Source: Polynucleobacter parvulilacunae
Lineage (GTDB): Bacteria > Pseudomonadota > Gammaproteobacteria > Burkholderiales > Burkholderiaceae
Direction of reading: 5' to 3'
NCBI RefSeq assembly: GCF_018881715.1
Contig: NZ_JACVPW010000001.1
Coordinates: 769,337-833,336 of the forward strand
Length of the DNA: 64,000 bases
Shown: in pieces, positions 52,822 through 60,987 of the stretch
How the letters are laid out: every line of letters starts with the position of its first letter
Numbering within the stretch: the stretch's first letter is position 1
Made by a program: the position numbers and the translations under genes
Notes under the pieces: generated by a model
What the model was told of the DNA's origin: nothing
Databases searched by the model: none
What the model saw: the letters and a program-made list of their open reading frames with translations, nothing else

Positions 52822-53937
52822 ATGACTGTTTTAGTCCTCTCTTTCTTAATGTCATTCTTAGCTACCTTTTGGATTGTTAGGTATGCCCACATCCACTCTC
52901 GTTTTACTGCTGATTACGATATGACTGGAATCCAAAAATTTCATGCTGTAGTAGTCCCTAGGGTTGGTGGTATTGGAATAGTAGTTGGACTTTTTGCTGC
53001 ATTATGTCTTCGATATTTTCAGAATAGTGAAGTTGGCTCTTTTGGGCTTTTGTTGCTCATCTCAGGAATTCCTGCTTTTGGTTCTGGCTTACTTGAAGAT
53101 CTAACCAAAAGGATTGGTGTCAAATTTCGTCTTTTAGCAACTATCGCCTCTGCTGCTATTGCTGGCAATTTATTGGGCGCGTGGTTGACCTCAATTCAGA
53201 TCTTGGGCATCGATAACTTAATGCTTGCTTATCCATTGCTGGCAATTTCTATTACTTGTTTTGCGGTGGGTGGTGTAGCTAATGCCTTCAATATTATCGA
53301 TGGCTATAACGGTCTCTCCTCTATGGTGGCAGTCATTATTCTCTCGGGGATCACTTATGTTGCTTTCTTGGTCGGAGATTATTCGGTAATGGTTGCCAGT
53401 CTGGCTATGATAGGTGCCTTACTAGGCTTTTTGGTTTGGAACTATCCGCGTGGGTTGATCTTTCTGGGTGATGGAGGGGCTTACTTCATTGGATTTTGGA
53501 TCGCCGAACTATCTGTTTTATTGACCGCTCGACATCCGGAGGTCTCAAAATGGTTTCCTCTCCTATTGTGCTGCTACCCGATCTTTGAGACAGTCTTCAC
53601 AATATATCGTCGTCTAGTATTGCGGCGTACCCACCCCGGCATGCCAGATGCTTTGCACTTACACCATTTAATTTATAGGAGAGTTATCAGAGGGGTTGCA
53701 GGTGGAAAAAGTAGTCGAGTATTGACTCAAAGAAATGCCCTTACTTCCCCTTATCTTTGGTTACTTTGTGCTTTGGCTGTAATACCAGCGATTTTATTTT
53801 GGCACGATCACCTTGTGCTGAAGTTTTTTGTCTTAGTTTTTGTTTGCAGTTATGCCTGGATTTATTGGAGTTTGGTGCGTTTTAAGGCCCAAAAATGGCT
53901 CGCTATTAATGAGGCTATCGAACAATCTGATCGCTAA
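52822..53937 (+). CDS. Undecaprenyl-phosphate sugar-1-phosphate transferase (WecA/MraY family)
   Basis: A 371-residue integral membrane enzyme with about ten helices. FHAVVVPRVGGIGIVVGL, the catalytic Asp region LLEDLTKRIGVKFRLL, FNIIDGYNGLSSMVA and FLGDGGAYFIGF, and the C-terminal HLHHLIYRR loop are the family motifs. It transfers a sugar phosphate from a UDP-sugar to undecaprenyl phosphate, starting chain synthesis. UDP-GlcNAc is likely but not certain. It ends the second block. Confidence 0.93.
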   Translation: MTVLVLSFLMSFLATFWIVRYAHIHSRFTADYDMTGIQKFHAVVVPRVGGIGIVVGLFAALCLRYFQNSEVGSFGLLLLISGIPAFGSGLLEDLTKRIGVKFRLLATIASAAIAGNLLGAWLTSIQILGIDNLMLAYPLLAISITCFAVGGVANAFNIIDGYNGLSSMVAVIILSGITYVAFLVGDYSVMVASLAMIGALLGFLVWNYPRGLIFLGDGGAYFIGFWIAELSVLLTARHPEVSKWFPLLLCCYPIFETVFTIYRRLVLRRTHPGMPDALHLHHLIYRRVIRGVAGGKSSRVLTQRNALTSPYLWLLCALAVIPAILFWHDHLVLKFFVLVFVCSYAWIYWSLVRFKAQKWLAINEAIEQSDR

Positions 53938-53959
53938 CTATGAAGGATAGTACTATCGA

Positions 53960-54273
53960 AAATCCGAAGCTTTTGCTACGTGGACGACTTAATCGATGCC
54001 ATGGTCAAAATGATGAACTCAGAACAAGGCTTTACAGGGCCAGTCAATATCGGCAATCCTGGCGAGTTCACTATGCTGCAATTGGCAGAAACGATTCTGA
54101 AGTTATCGGGCGGTAAATCCAAGTTCATTCATCAACCACTTCCATTGGATGATCCAAAGCAGCACCAACCGAATATCGAACTCGCAAAAGCGAAGCTTGG
54201 CTAGCAACCCAAGGTCAATCTAGAAGATGGCCCAAAAGAGATGATTGCTTACTTTAAGAAGGTAGCAGGGTAG
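53960..54273 (+). pseudogene. C-terminal remnant of a UDP-glucuronate decarboxylase-like epimerase
   Basis: About 100 codons remain of the C-terminus of an NAD-dependent UDP-glucuronate decarboxylase: [17 protein letters not shown], then [21 protein letters not shown] and [26 protein letters not shown] (54202-54204) stands where a Trp is expected after KAKLG, and homology continues in the same frame (QPKVNLEDGPKEMIAYFKKVAG) to a natural stop at 54271-54273. The N-terminal two thirds are missing. A scar of a deleted sugar gene at the edge of the locus. Confidence 0.85.
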
Positions 54274-54328
54274 CCCACAAGATTTTTTTTGGGAGCTGTA
54301 TGGCGTACACCCGAAAAAATGCGATTAA

Positions 54329-54337
54329 TGCTAAAAT
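54329..54337 (+). promoter_or_regulatory. Candidate extended -10 promoter of the 54371 lipoprotein gene
   Basis: TGCTAAAAT is an extended -10 element (TGN followed by TAAAAT), 34 bases before the ATG. No good -35 box is seen, as is common with extended -10 promoters. Confidence 0.4.
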
Positions 54338-54370
54338 TTGGTATCAATTTGATAGTTTTTGGAGTATTTC

Positions 54371-56152
54371 ATGAAAACACGTTTTTCCCTATTTTCTGCA
54401 CTTGCGGCGAGTATCGTGCTTCTTTCGGCCTGTGGTGGAGGTGGTAGCGGCTCCACTGCGGTTACGCCAACCCCCGCAACTACTGCTCCTGTAGCGGCAA
54501 CCTTCTCTAATCAGCTGGCCTCATCGGTCTCCGTTTCTGGATATAGCGCCCTTTCTATTGCCTCCAAGACCTCCAGCTCTGTCCAAACTGCTGGAATTAA
54601 AGGGATGTTCCAGAATTTGTTAGCGCGCTTGATTTCCCCGGCTTATGCAGCAACTTGTGCGACAGATGCTTATAAATTGGTAGGTGTCAATGCGGATGGC
54701 ACTAGCACTCCAATATCAGTAACTGCTAGTGGTGCTGATCAGTGTGGCGTTGGTTTTCGCAGCATGTTTGATGCTGGCAAATATATTTTGCTCACAGGCG
54801 ACAGTATTTATAAAGATGATTTGACCTGTAACCTAGTGTTTCTTAATAAATCTACTGGCGAGTTATTTTGCGTAGGTGAAACTGTTCCCGCTAAATATGA
54901 CATTTTGGGCCAATCTGCTTGGAAAAATTACCCTCGTATTCAGTTGAGCGATGATAAGAATTACCTCTTTTTAGAAGCCGCTTCAGTCATCTTTGACTCT
55001 AATAATCAAATCACTGGTAAGAAAACAAAGCTTATGCGCTTTGATTTGTCTGATGATAATAAGGGTCCGCAAGCCACCGTATTGGTAGAAGGCTTTCAGA
55101 ACTCATGGCTTAGCGCATCTGGTAGTGGCTTTTCTGGGGATGCATCCCAATTCGAAGGATTCGAGATTCAGAACTATGCCGGTCTTAATAATGGCGATTC
55201 TATGGTGATGTACAACCGCTATGTATACAACACCGGCGGATCCTCAATGTCTATGACGCCATTAAGTAAGTTAAACAACTTTTACTATCGTTTTGAAGCG
55301 GATAGCAGCTACAAGCGTTTAGAGGTGGATGTAGATAAAGCTGGAACATTAGTGCAGCAAGAAATTAACGGCAATGCAGGTAATAACGCAACTTTTGCGC
55401 CAGGTAATATCTATCAAATTCCTTGCTATTTCCGCTCTACCGCCAATAAAGATAAGTTTTATTTTGCCATTCCTTACTACTATTGGGATGGAACACGCAG
55501 TTATAACAAGTCTTTAATTGTGTCTGCTGTACGTCCGTCAGCAAGCGCCTCCAAGTTGGATGTTAATCGCTATACAAGCACTGCAATGTGCGGCAACTCT
55601 TGGAATCAAACTGCTTCATATCAAATTATTAATGGCATTTACTACTCCCTTGACACGAATTGGGTCTATAACGTAAATAACGGTAGCGGCTCACAAGTAA
55701 CTGCGCTTACTAAAAAAGATATGGGATTCGCGACCGAAACTCCAGTGGCAGACGTTGTTTACACCATCTCTTCAGATACATCTTGGGGTGGCAGTAAACA
55801 AATTTTTGTAAGCAAGGATTATCTGTATATCAAAGCGCCTAATGCGGGTGGCTGGACGGGCACCTCTACTCCTGGCGACTCTTTAGATCGCTATGATCCT
55901 GCGCAATTTGATAAAACCCGCTCAGTGGGCCAACAGCTTGGAACAGCGCTATCAATTTTACGCAATAGCGATAATATTTCGGTGCAGAGCATCGCATCCA
56001 CTTCTGGTGATAATATTTTGAAGGTAGTGGGTCGCAGGACTGATGATGCAGATTTGGTGAAAGTCTATGGAACAGTAGATGAGGCTGGTTTGCTAAGTTG
56101 GGCTGCACAAAAATCTACCACCTACTCGCCGGTGACAATTGTTAAGCTTTAA
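54371..56152 (+). CDS. Gly-rich-linker lipoprotein of unknown function
   Basis: A 593-residue lipoprotein (ATG at 54371 with GGAG upstream; a TTG at 54359 lies before the ribosome site). The lipobox LLSAC is followed by GGGGSGS and a Thr/Pro/Ala-rich linker. The body is beta-rich with many Asn, Tyr and Ser residues and four or more Cys (ATCATDAYKL, DQCGVGF, LTCNLVFL). I do not recognise a family. Likely on the outer membrane. It lies directly next to the type II secretion genes, but secretion by that system is unproven. Confidence 0.82.
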   Translation: MKTRFSLFSALAASIVLLSACGGGGSGSTAVTPTPATTAPVAATFSNQLASSVSVSGYSALSIASKTSSSVQTAGIKGMFQNLLARLISPAYAATCATDAYKLVGVNADGTSTPISVTASGADQCGVGFRSMFDAGKYILLTGDSIYKDDLTCNLVFLNKSTGELFCVGETVPAKYDILGQSAWKNYPRIQLSDDKNYLFLEAASVIFDSNNQITGKKTKLMRFDLSDDNKGPQATVLVEGFQNSWLSASGSGFSGDASQFEGFEIQNYAGLNNGDSMVMYNRYVYNTGGSSMSMTPLSKLNNFYYRFEADSSYKRLEVDVDKAGTLVQQEINGNAGNNATFAPGNIYQIPCYFRSTANKDKFYFAIPYYYWDGTRSYNKSLIVSAVRPSASASKLDVNRYTSTAMCGNSWNQTASYQIINGIYYSLDTNWVYNVNNGSGSQVTALTKKDMGFATETPVADVVYTISSDTSWGGSKQIFVSKDYLYIKAPNAGGWTGTSTPGDSLDRYDPAQFDKTRSVGQQLGTALSILRNSDNISVQSIASTSGDNILKVVGRRTDDADLVKVYGTVDEAGLLSWAAQKSTTYSPVTIVKL

Positions 56153-56175
56153 CTAAATAGCAAATTAGTGTTTGT

Positions 56176-56205
56176 AAATAAAGCCCTCAACTAAGGGCTT
56201 TATTT
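56176..56205. terminator. Bidirectional terminator between convergent genes
   Basis: A perfect 12-base-pair stem (56176-56187 with 56194-56205, loop CAACTA) with A/T-rich outer pairs, followed by T runs on both strands. It serves the lipoprotein gene (stop 56152) and overlaps the last 6 bases of the minus-strand gene ending at 56200. Confidence 0.88.
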
Positions 56206-56754
56206 TTGTTCATTCTGCTCAAAGACTTTCAATTTCAGCTGCAGCGATATCGCCCCATGTACCCGATCGCCAATGGTCGGAATTACAAAGACATTTGCTC
56301 CAACCCAGTCGCCTTCCCAAGTTAGTGCGGGTAGCGCCGCTGCAAACCAGCCGCCATTATTGGTGGTGGGGTAGCCATTAAATCCACCAAACACGGCACC
56401 AATTTTGATCGGGCCAATTGCTACAGGCTGGTAATAGATACCTGCGTAGTTTGAGTAAGCTCGATCGCTGTTATAAAAACGTCCAGCTGTTACAGATGCA
56501 ACGATATTGAATCGATACTCCAGACCGCCACCCCAATTGCCGTTGTTGAAATTCTTATCCTGCTGGAAGTGGTAGGACGCCATGCCGGGATTAATCCATA
56601 GTTGGCTCTTAGTTTGGGGGTCAATGATTTGCACTAAATCATTTGTCTCGCTTGCATAAGCTTGGTTGCTGAATAGGATGGCTGTTGTGAGTGCTGCCAT
56701 CGCATTTCTGCCAATACATCTATTTGTAAATAAATGCTTCTTGCTTCTATTCAT
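56200..56754 (-). CDS. Exported beta-rich protein encoded with gspC
   Basis: A 184-residue protein with an N-terminal signal (hydrophobic MAALTTAILFSNQAYA, cleavage near residue 35) and a mature part made of alternating aromatic strands (WINPGMASYHFQQD, GGGLEYRFNIVASVTAG, AGIYYQPVAIGPIKIGAVFGGF), which looks like a small outer-membrane beta-barrel. It lies 4 bases after gspC. I do not recognise the family with confidence; the pattern is broadly like PagP-sized or phage-associated barrels. Confidence 0.65.
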   Translation of the reverse strand: MNRSKKHLFTNRCIGRNAMAALTTAILFSNQAYASETNDLVQIIDPQTKSQLWINPGMASYHFQQDKNFNNGNWGGGLEYRFNIVASVTAGRFYNSDRAYSNYAGIYYQPVAIGPIKIGAVFGGFNGYPTTNNGGWFAAALPALTWEGDWVGANVFVIPTIGDRVHGAISLQLKLKVFEQNEQK

Positions 56755-56758
56755 TTTT

Positions 56759-57424
56759 TTACTTCTTGGCTGAGTCGCTTTTTATGCTGCCTTTATTGCC
56801 GTCAGTTTTGTCTTTGGTTTTATTGAGCTTAAAGTTGAGCTTCTGGCCTTGATAAAGCAGCGTAGCTGTTTCATCACCAATGCTTTGTAGACTTAAGCCT
56901 TTGCCAATAGTTTCGCCAACGCTAATGGCATTAGTAGGCTTGCCATCTATTTCGAAAATAGCGAATCCATCAACTGCGCGATCTGGTGTGCCATTCGGAT
57001 TTTTTGAAGTAATGACAACGCCACGTAAATAGATATTCTCTGTTGCTAATGGCTTGCTGCCAAAAAGAGCGTAAGCAGTATTGGCATCTTGATTGGTATA
57101 CAGAGTCATGCCCTTAGAGACGCCATTTGCGGGCTGACTTGGCGTTCCTGGAATCTGAGCAATTTTCATGATCCAGAATGTTGCTGTGAGTACGCATGCC
57201 AGCATCAACCCATAAGTTAAGCCTTTGCTAGCTGATGATGGTGTGAGCGAGCCCAAGGATCTGAAAGGCATGCTAAGAGCCCTCTGAGTGCGTCCCTGAC
57301 TATCTTGGCTGCCCTGATTTGAGGATGAGCTTGCGCTCAAAATTGAGCGCGCCACGGAGCCTTCCTTGAGGGCTTGCTTAGAGCTCTTCAGTCGGTCCTG
57401 TATTCGTTTGATAAATTCGCTCAA
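56759..57424 (-). CDS. gspC: Type II secretion protein GspC-like
   Basis: A 221-residue bitopic inner-membrane protein: a basic cytoplasmic N-terminus (~70 residues, longer than usual and Ser-rich), one membrane helix (about 70-88: TYGLMLACVLTATFWIMKI), and a periplasmic homology region (about 110-205) with YALFGSKPLATENIYLRGVV and FEIDGKPTNAISVGETIG. There is no PDZ or coiled coil at the C-terminus, which ends in a Lys/Asp-rich tail. The divergent position beside gspG is the usual one in Burkholderiales. GspC connects GspD to the inner-membrane platform. Confidence 0.88.
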   Translation of the reverse strand: MSEFIKRIQDRLKSSKQALKEGSVARSILSASSSSNQGSQDSQGRTQRALSMPFRSLGSLTPSSASKGLTYGLMLACVLTATFWIMKIAQIPGTPSQPANGVSKGMTLYTNQDANTAYALFGSKPLATENIYLRGVVITSKNPNGTPDRAVDGFAIFEIDGKPTNAISVGETIGKGLSLQSIGDETATLLYQGQKLNFKLNKTKDKTDGNKGSIKSDSAKK

Positions 57425-57480
57425 AGTGACAAAATGCCTATAAAATTTGAATCAGTTTAAATCATTGAAAGCGCCACCTT

Positions 57481-58014
57481 ATGTCTCACCATAGGCCTCA
57501 CTTAATTGCTCGCTTCATGTCCGCTACCCGGTCTGTGTTTTTAGATCAAAAGTCATCCTCTAACGGCTCTAGGCTTCCTAAATTAGCCAAATCAACTCAT
57601 AAGGATGCGGGTTTCACCTTAATCGAGATTATGGTGGTCATCGCCATTATTGGTATTTTGGCGACCTTAATTGTTCCTAAGATCATGGGACGCCCTGATG
57701 AAGCACGTGCAACGGCTGCAAAGCACGATGTGGGAACCTTGGTTCAGGCATTCAAGCTCTATCGCTTGGATATTGGTCGTTACCCAACTACTGAGCAGGG
57801 CGTCAAAGCTTTAGTAGAGAAGCCGACTTCAGAGCCTGTTCCGCAGAACTGGAAAGCTGGTGGATATTTAGATTCCATTCCAAAAGATCCCTGGGGCAAT
57901 CCATATCAATATGCCAACCCAGGCACTCGTAGTGAAATCGATGTCTATAGCTTTGGCGCAGATGGTAAGCCAGGTGGAACCGGAAACGATGCCGATATTG
58001 GCAATTGGCAGTAA
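57481..58014 (+). CDS. gspG: Type II secretion major pseudopilin GspG
   Basis: A 177-residue prepilin. The cleavage site is AG followed by FTLIEIMVVIAIIGILATLIVP, with Glu at mature position 5. The rest follows GspG closely, including DIGRYPTTEQGVKALVEKP and a C-terminal calcium-binding loop DVYSFGADGKPGGTGNDADI. The leader is unusually long, 43 residues from the ATG at 57481 or 31 from the ATG at 57517. It is the first of eight plus-strand gsp genes; only 56 bases separate it from gspC. Confidence 0.95.
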   Translation: MSHHRPHLIARFMSATRSVFLDQKSSSNGSRLPKLAKSTHKDAGFTLIEIMVVIAIIGILATLIVPKIMGRPDEARATAAKHDVGTLVQAFKLYRLDIGRYPTTEQGVKALVEKPTSEPVPQNWKAGGYLDSIPKDPWGNPYQYANPGTRSEIDVYSFGADGKPGGTGNDADIGNWQ

Positions 58015-58648
58015 GCGTATCGAAAACCATCGCGCTCCTTTGTTAGTCGAAAGGGCGCCAGTCGCTGTAAGCGCAGTGCGTAATGGTGATGCTGGTTTCA
58101 CCTTAATTGAGATGCTCGTAGCGATTGCTGTCATGGCAGTCATATTGGCGGTTGCTGTATTAACCATTCCAAATCATGATGATCGTTACTGGCGAGACAA
58201 TCTTGATCAACTCGTTTCTTCGCTCAATTTAGCGCAAGAAGAAAGCGCCATGTCTGGCACGCCCATGATTGCGCAAATTGATTCTGCGGGATGGCGATTT
58301 TTTATTCTCAATAGCAGTGGTGCTGGAGCTGGCGTTGGCGCCAGTTCTTCTTATGGCTCAACTTCTATGAGTCAGTCTGGCGGCGCCATTGCGCTTGGCG
58401 GAGCTAGTAACGCCCCTAGCCCAATCACCTCTAATACCTCAGGTCTATTGCCTGACGTGTATCGCGCCCAGTCTTGGTACAAGCCTGTTGATATGGCGCC
58501 AGTGCAACTCACGCTTGGTGGCGAACAAGTGGCGCAAGTGTTACAAATTCCGATTAAGCAAGTGAGCAGTCAGGCATCTGGTCAACCGGGTGCGCAAGCT
58601 ATCTTGATGCGCAATAGCAATGGTCGATTTAGTTGGACCAAGTTATGA
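57989..58648 (+). CDS. gspH: Type II secretion minor pseudopilin GspH
   Basis: A GspH-type pseudopilin with AG followed by FTLIEMLVAIAVMAVILAVAVL. The body is beta-rich with a long Gly/Ser/Ala-rich insert (about SSGAGAGVGASSSYG onward). The start is uncertain: the ATG at 57989 (219 residues, 36-residue leader, weak GGAA ribosome site, overlapping gspG by 26 bases), a TTG at 58040 or a GTG at 58076 are possible; a more upstream frame lies inside gspG. The stop overlaps gspI (ATGA). Confidence 0.85.
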   Translation: MPILAIGSKRIENHRAPLLVERAPVAVSAVRNGDAGFTLIEMLVAIAVMAVILAVAVLTIPNHDDRYWRDNLDQLVSSLNLAQEESAMSGTPMIAQIDSAGWRFFILNSSGAGAGVGASSSYGSTSMSQSGGAIALGGASNAPSPITSNTSGLLPDVYRAQSWYKPVDMAPVQLTLGGEQVAQVLQIPIKQVSSQASGQPGAQAILMRNSNGRFSWTKL

Positions 58649-59067
58649 AAAAGGTATTTCGCAATAGTAACTACAAAGCAAATGGTTTTGCGCTGATTGA
58701 GGTAATGGTCGGCCTTGCAGTTTTAAGTATTGCGATGTTGGCTGGTTTACGCGCGATCGCTAATGGCGCAGACACACAACTAGCAGTCTCTCAGCGCACG
58801 ATGGCTTTATGGAGCGCGGACAACACACTCATTAATTTGCGCACCAGTCGTGCTTGGCCTGAGCTCGGTACAACCACGTTCAGCTGTCCACAAGCTACCT
58901 ATGTATTTGTGTGTCAGCGTAAGGTTCTCAGTACCCCTAATCCTGCTTTTAGAAGGGTGGAGGTCACCGTATACATCTCTAGCTCAAGCAGTGCTGAGGT
59001 GGCAAGCGGCCCACGTTTAGCTTGGCTGACCACTGTTTTATCTAATCCATCCGGTGGTGTGATGTGA
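58645..59067 (+). CDS. gspI: Type II secretion minor pseudopilin GspI
   Basis: A 140-residue prepilin from the ATG at 58645, coupled to gspH by ATGA. The signal is NG followed by FALIEVMVGLAVLSIAMLAGL with Glu at position 5 and a normal 14-residue leader. The body has RTMALWSADNTLINLRTSRAWP, typical of GspI. With GspJ and GspK it forms the tip that starts pseudopilus assembly. Confidence 0.93.
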   Translation: MKKVFRNSNYKANGFALIEVMVGLAVLSIAMLAGLRAIANGADTQLAVSQRTMALWSADNTLINLRTSRAWPELGTTTFSCPQATYVFVCQRKVLSTPNPAFRRVEVTVYISSSSSAEVASGPRLAWLTTVLSNPSGGVM

Positions 59068-59909
59068 TGAAGCTAGTTAATAAAGCAAAACAGTGTTTGC
59101 AAATCTTTAAAACTAAAGATCAAGCAATTAGCGTTGTTGGTAATGCCTATACAAATACAAATGTAAATGTAAATGCACAGAAAGGTTTTGCATTATTAGA
59201 AGTCATAGTGGCTATGGTAATTATGGCTTTGGTAGGTCTCATGGCTTGGCGCGGAATGGATGCCATGATTCGGGGGCGTGAAGTGATTGACCACCGTGCA
59301 AATCAAGACGCGGATTACTCACAGTTAGTGAGACAGTTTGAGCGAGATTGCCAATCGGTTTTAGGTAAAGACGAACTCAGTGCTCTAGCAAATGCTCAGG
59401 CAGGCGGATCTAACAGTGCAGTCTCTTCAGTTGCAGCAGGCGCTAAAAATATTTGGTTTCTACGCCGTTACCGACAAGACGGATTGGATGCTTGGCTGGT
59501 TGCTGGTTACGGCATGGGGCCCGTAGGCTTACAGCGCTGGACTAGTCGACCATTGATGCAACGCTCTGAGGCAGGTGCGCTCTGGTTTGGCATCACACGC
59601 GATCCTGACCTTAGCTCTAGTGATTTATTGGTAAGCCTTGAGGTTCCATTTGTTATGCGCCAATCTTTTCAGGTGCAAACATCGGTTGTGAGTGGTGCTG
59701 GTAGTGGCGGTATTAGCGCCACTGGGACAGCGAGCCCTGCAGCAAATTCTGCATCTGCTACATCGTCAGGATCTACGAGCGCATCACCAAATGCTGCACC
59801 TACATTCACCAATCTATTGCCAGAGCAACAGGGCGTATCAATGCAGTGGTGGATTAAAGATGTTGCCTTACCAATTACGCGCTCTTGTTTAATGGGTGGA
59901 GCGTTGTGA
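59067..59909 (+). CDS. gspJ: Type II secretion minor pseudopilin GspJ
   Basis: A 280-residue prepilin with KG followed by FALLEVIVAMVIMALVGLMAW and the GspJ segment RQFERDCQSV. It is longer than usual (~200) because of a 40-residue leader containing an Asn/Thr/Val repeat (NTNVNVN, DNA repeats of AAATGT) and an internal Ser/Ala/Gly-rich low-complexity stretch (about 213-245). The ATG overlaps the gspI stop. The C-terminal QWWIKDVALPITRSCLMGG is typical. Confidence 0.92.
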   Translation: MKLVNKAKQCLQIFKTKDQAISVVGNAYTNTNVNVNAQKGFALLEVIVAMVIMALVGLMAWRGMDAMIRGREVIDHRANQDADYSQLVRQFERDCQSVLGKDELSALANAQAGGSNSAVSSVAAGAKNIWFLRRYRQDGLDAWLVAGYGMGPVGLQRWTSRPLMQRSEAGALWFGITRDPDLSSSDLLVSLEVPFVMRQSFQVQTSVVSGAGSGGISATGTASPAANSASATSSGSTSASPNAAPTFTNLLPEQQGVSMQWWIKDVALPITRSCLMGGAL

Positions 59910-60880
59910 TGCACTTCCAATTTAAACAGCATAGCCGACGTTTTTATTTTCCTTCTGGTGAGCGTGGTTCAGCTACAGTGACTGCATTAATTGTTGTTGG
60001 AGTGGCTGCAGTGCTATTGGCTGGTTTGATGTGGCGCCAGCAAATACAAATTCGCACGCTCGAGAATGCGCGTGATCGCGTGCAAGCGCAGTGGTTGCAA
60101 CGTGCAGCCATCGACTTTGCTCGTTTAGTCTTGGTTGAGGATCAACGCAATAGCCAAGTCGATCATTTGGGTGAGGCTTGGGCATTGCCTTTGGCCGATG
60201 GCAAGGTGGCGGATTTCTTAAAAAATACCGATGTTCCTGATGAGATAGCTACCGTGACTTTGCAGGGCCAGTTGATTGATGCCCAAAGTCAGTTCAATTT
60301 GGCGAATCTTTGGGATAAGAGCTTTAAAACAATTAATCCCCCTGGGGTACAAGAGTTTGGGCGCTTATTGGATGCCCTGGGCTTGGACAAGAACCTAGCT
60401 CAGCTCACGGCTCAAGGTGTATTGCAAACCGATATGCCCATTTATGACCTTGATGGCTTATTGCGACTCCCAGCCTACAATTCGGGCATTTTGGAGCAGA
60501 TAAGACCTTTTGTTACGGTTTTACCGATTTTAACGACAGTTAACGTCAATACTGCCTCTCCAGAGGTCTTGATGGCGGCAATTCCGGGTTTAACAAGGTC
60601 GGCTGCCAGTAGTTTTGTGCAGCAAAGGGCAAGCGCCCCTTTAAAAAGCGCTGATGAGCTCACTTCCCTATTAAATAAGATGGGCGCCAGTCAGGGCGTC
60701 ACAATTGACGCTTCATTAATAGACGTACGCTCCCAATTTTGGCTCGCCCGCTCAGAAATCCGCATGGGAAGAGGTATATTTGTTAGTTCTGCGCTAATTC
60801 AGCGGTCTCAGGCCCCATTACCTAGTGGCAATTTCACACAGGTCATTTGGAATAAGACTGGAAAATTGGCTTCAGAATAA
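59909..60880 (+). CDS. gspK: Type II secretion minor pseudopilin GspK
   Basis: A 323-residue tip pseudopilin, from the ATG at 59909 overlapping the gspJ stop (TGATG). The signal is RG followed by SATVTALIVVGVAAVLLAGL and, as in all GspK proteins, lacks Glu at position 5. The large helical domain has RAAIDFARLVLVEDQRNSQVDHL, and a later VNVNTASPEVLMAAIPGLTRSAA is the helix-hairpin-helix-like segment. The GspK tip caps the pseudopilus. Confidence 0.94.
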   Translation: MHFQFKQHSRRFYFPSGERGSATVTALIVVGVAAVLLAGLMWRQQIQIRTLENARDRVQAQWLQRAAIDFARLVLVEDQRNSQVDHLGEAWALPLADGKVADFLKNTDVPDEIATVTLQGQLIDAQSQFNLANLWDKSFKTINPPGVQEFGRLLDALGLDKNLAQLTAQGVLQTDMPIYDLDGLLRLPAYNSGILEQIRPFVTVLPILTTVNVNTASPEVLMAAIPGLTRSAASSFVQQRASAPLKSADELTSLLNKMGASQGVTIDASLIDVRSQFWLARSEIRMGRGIFVSSALIQRSQAPLPSGNFTQVIWNKTGKLASE

Positions 60881-60945
60881 AAACACCGTCATTCTCATTA
60901 ACTAGGTAGTAACTAAGCCGTGAGCAAGATCAGTATTTAAGTCAC

Positions 60946-60987
60946 TTCGTTTAAGCCAATTCGTTTAAGTCTATTTCTTTGAGCCTA
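60946..60987. repeat. 14-base tandem repeat at the gspL start
   Basis: Three 14-base units lie end to end: TTCGTTTAAGCCAA (60946-60959), TTCGTTTAAGTCTA (60960-60973) and TTTCTTTGAGCCTA (60974-60987). The third is diverged and contains the TTG start codon of gspL. A more degenerate unit may precede the first (from 60932). Confidence 0.8.
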
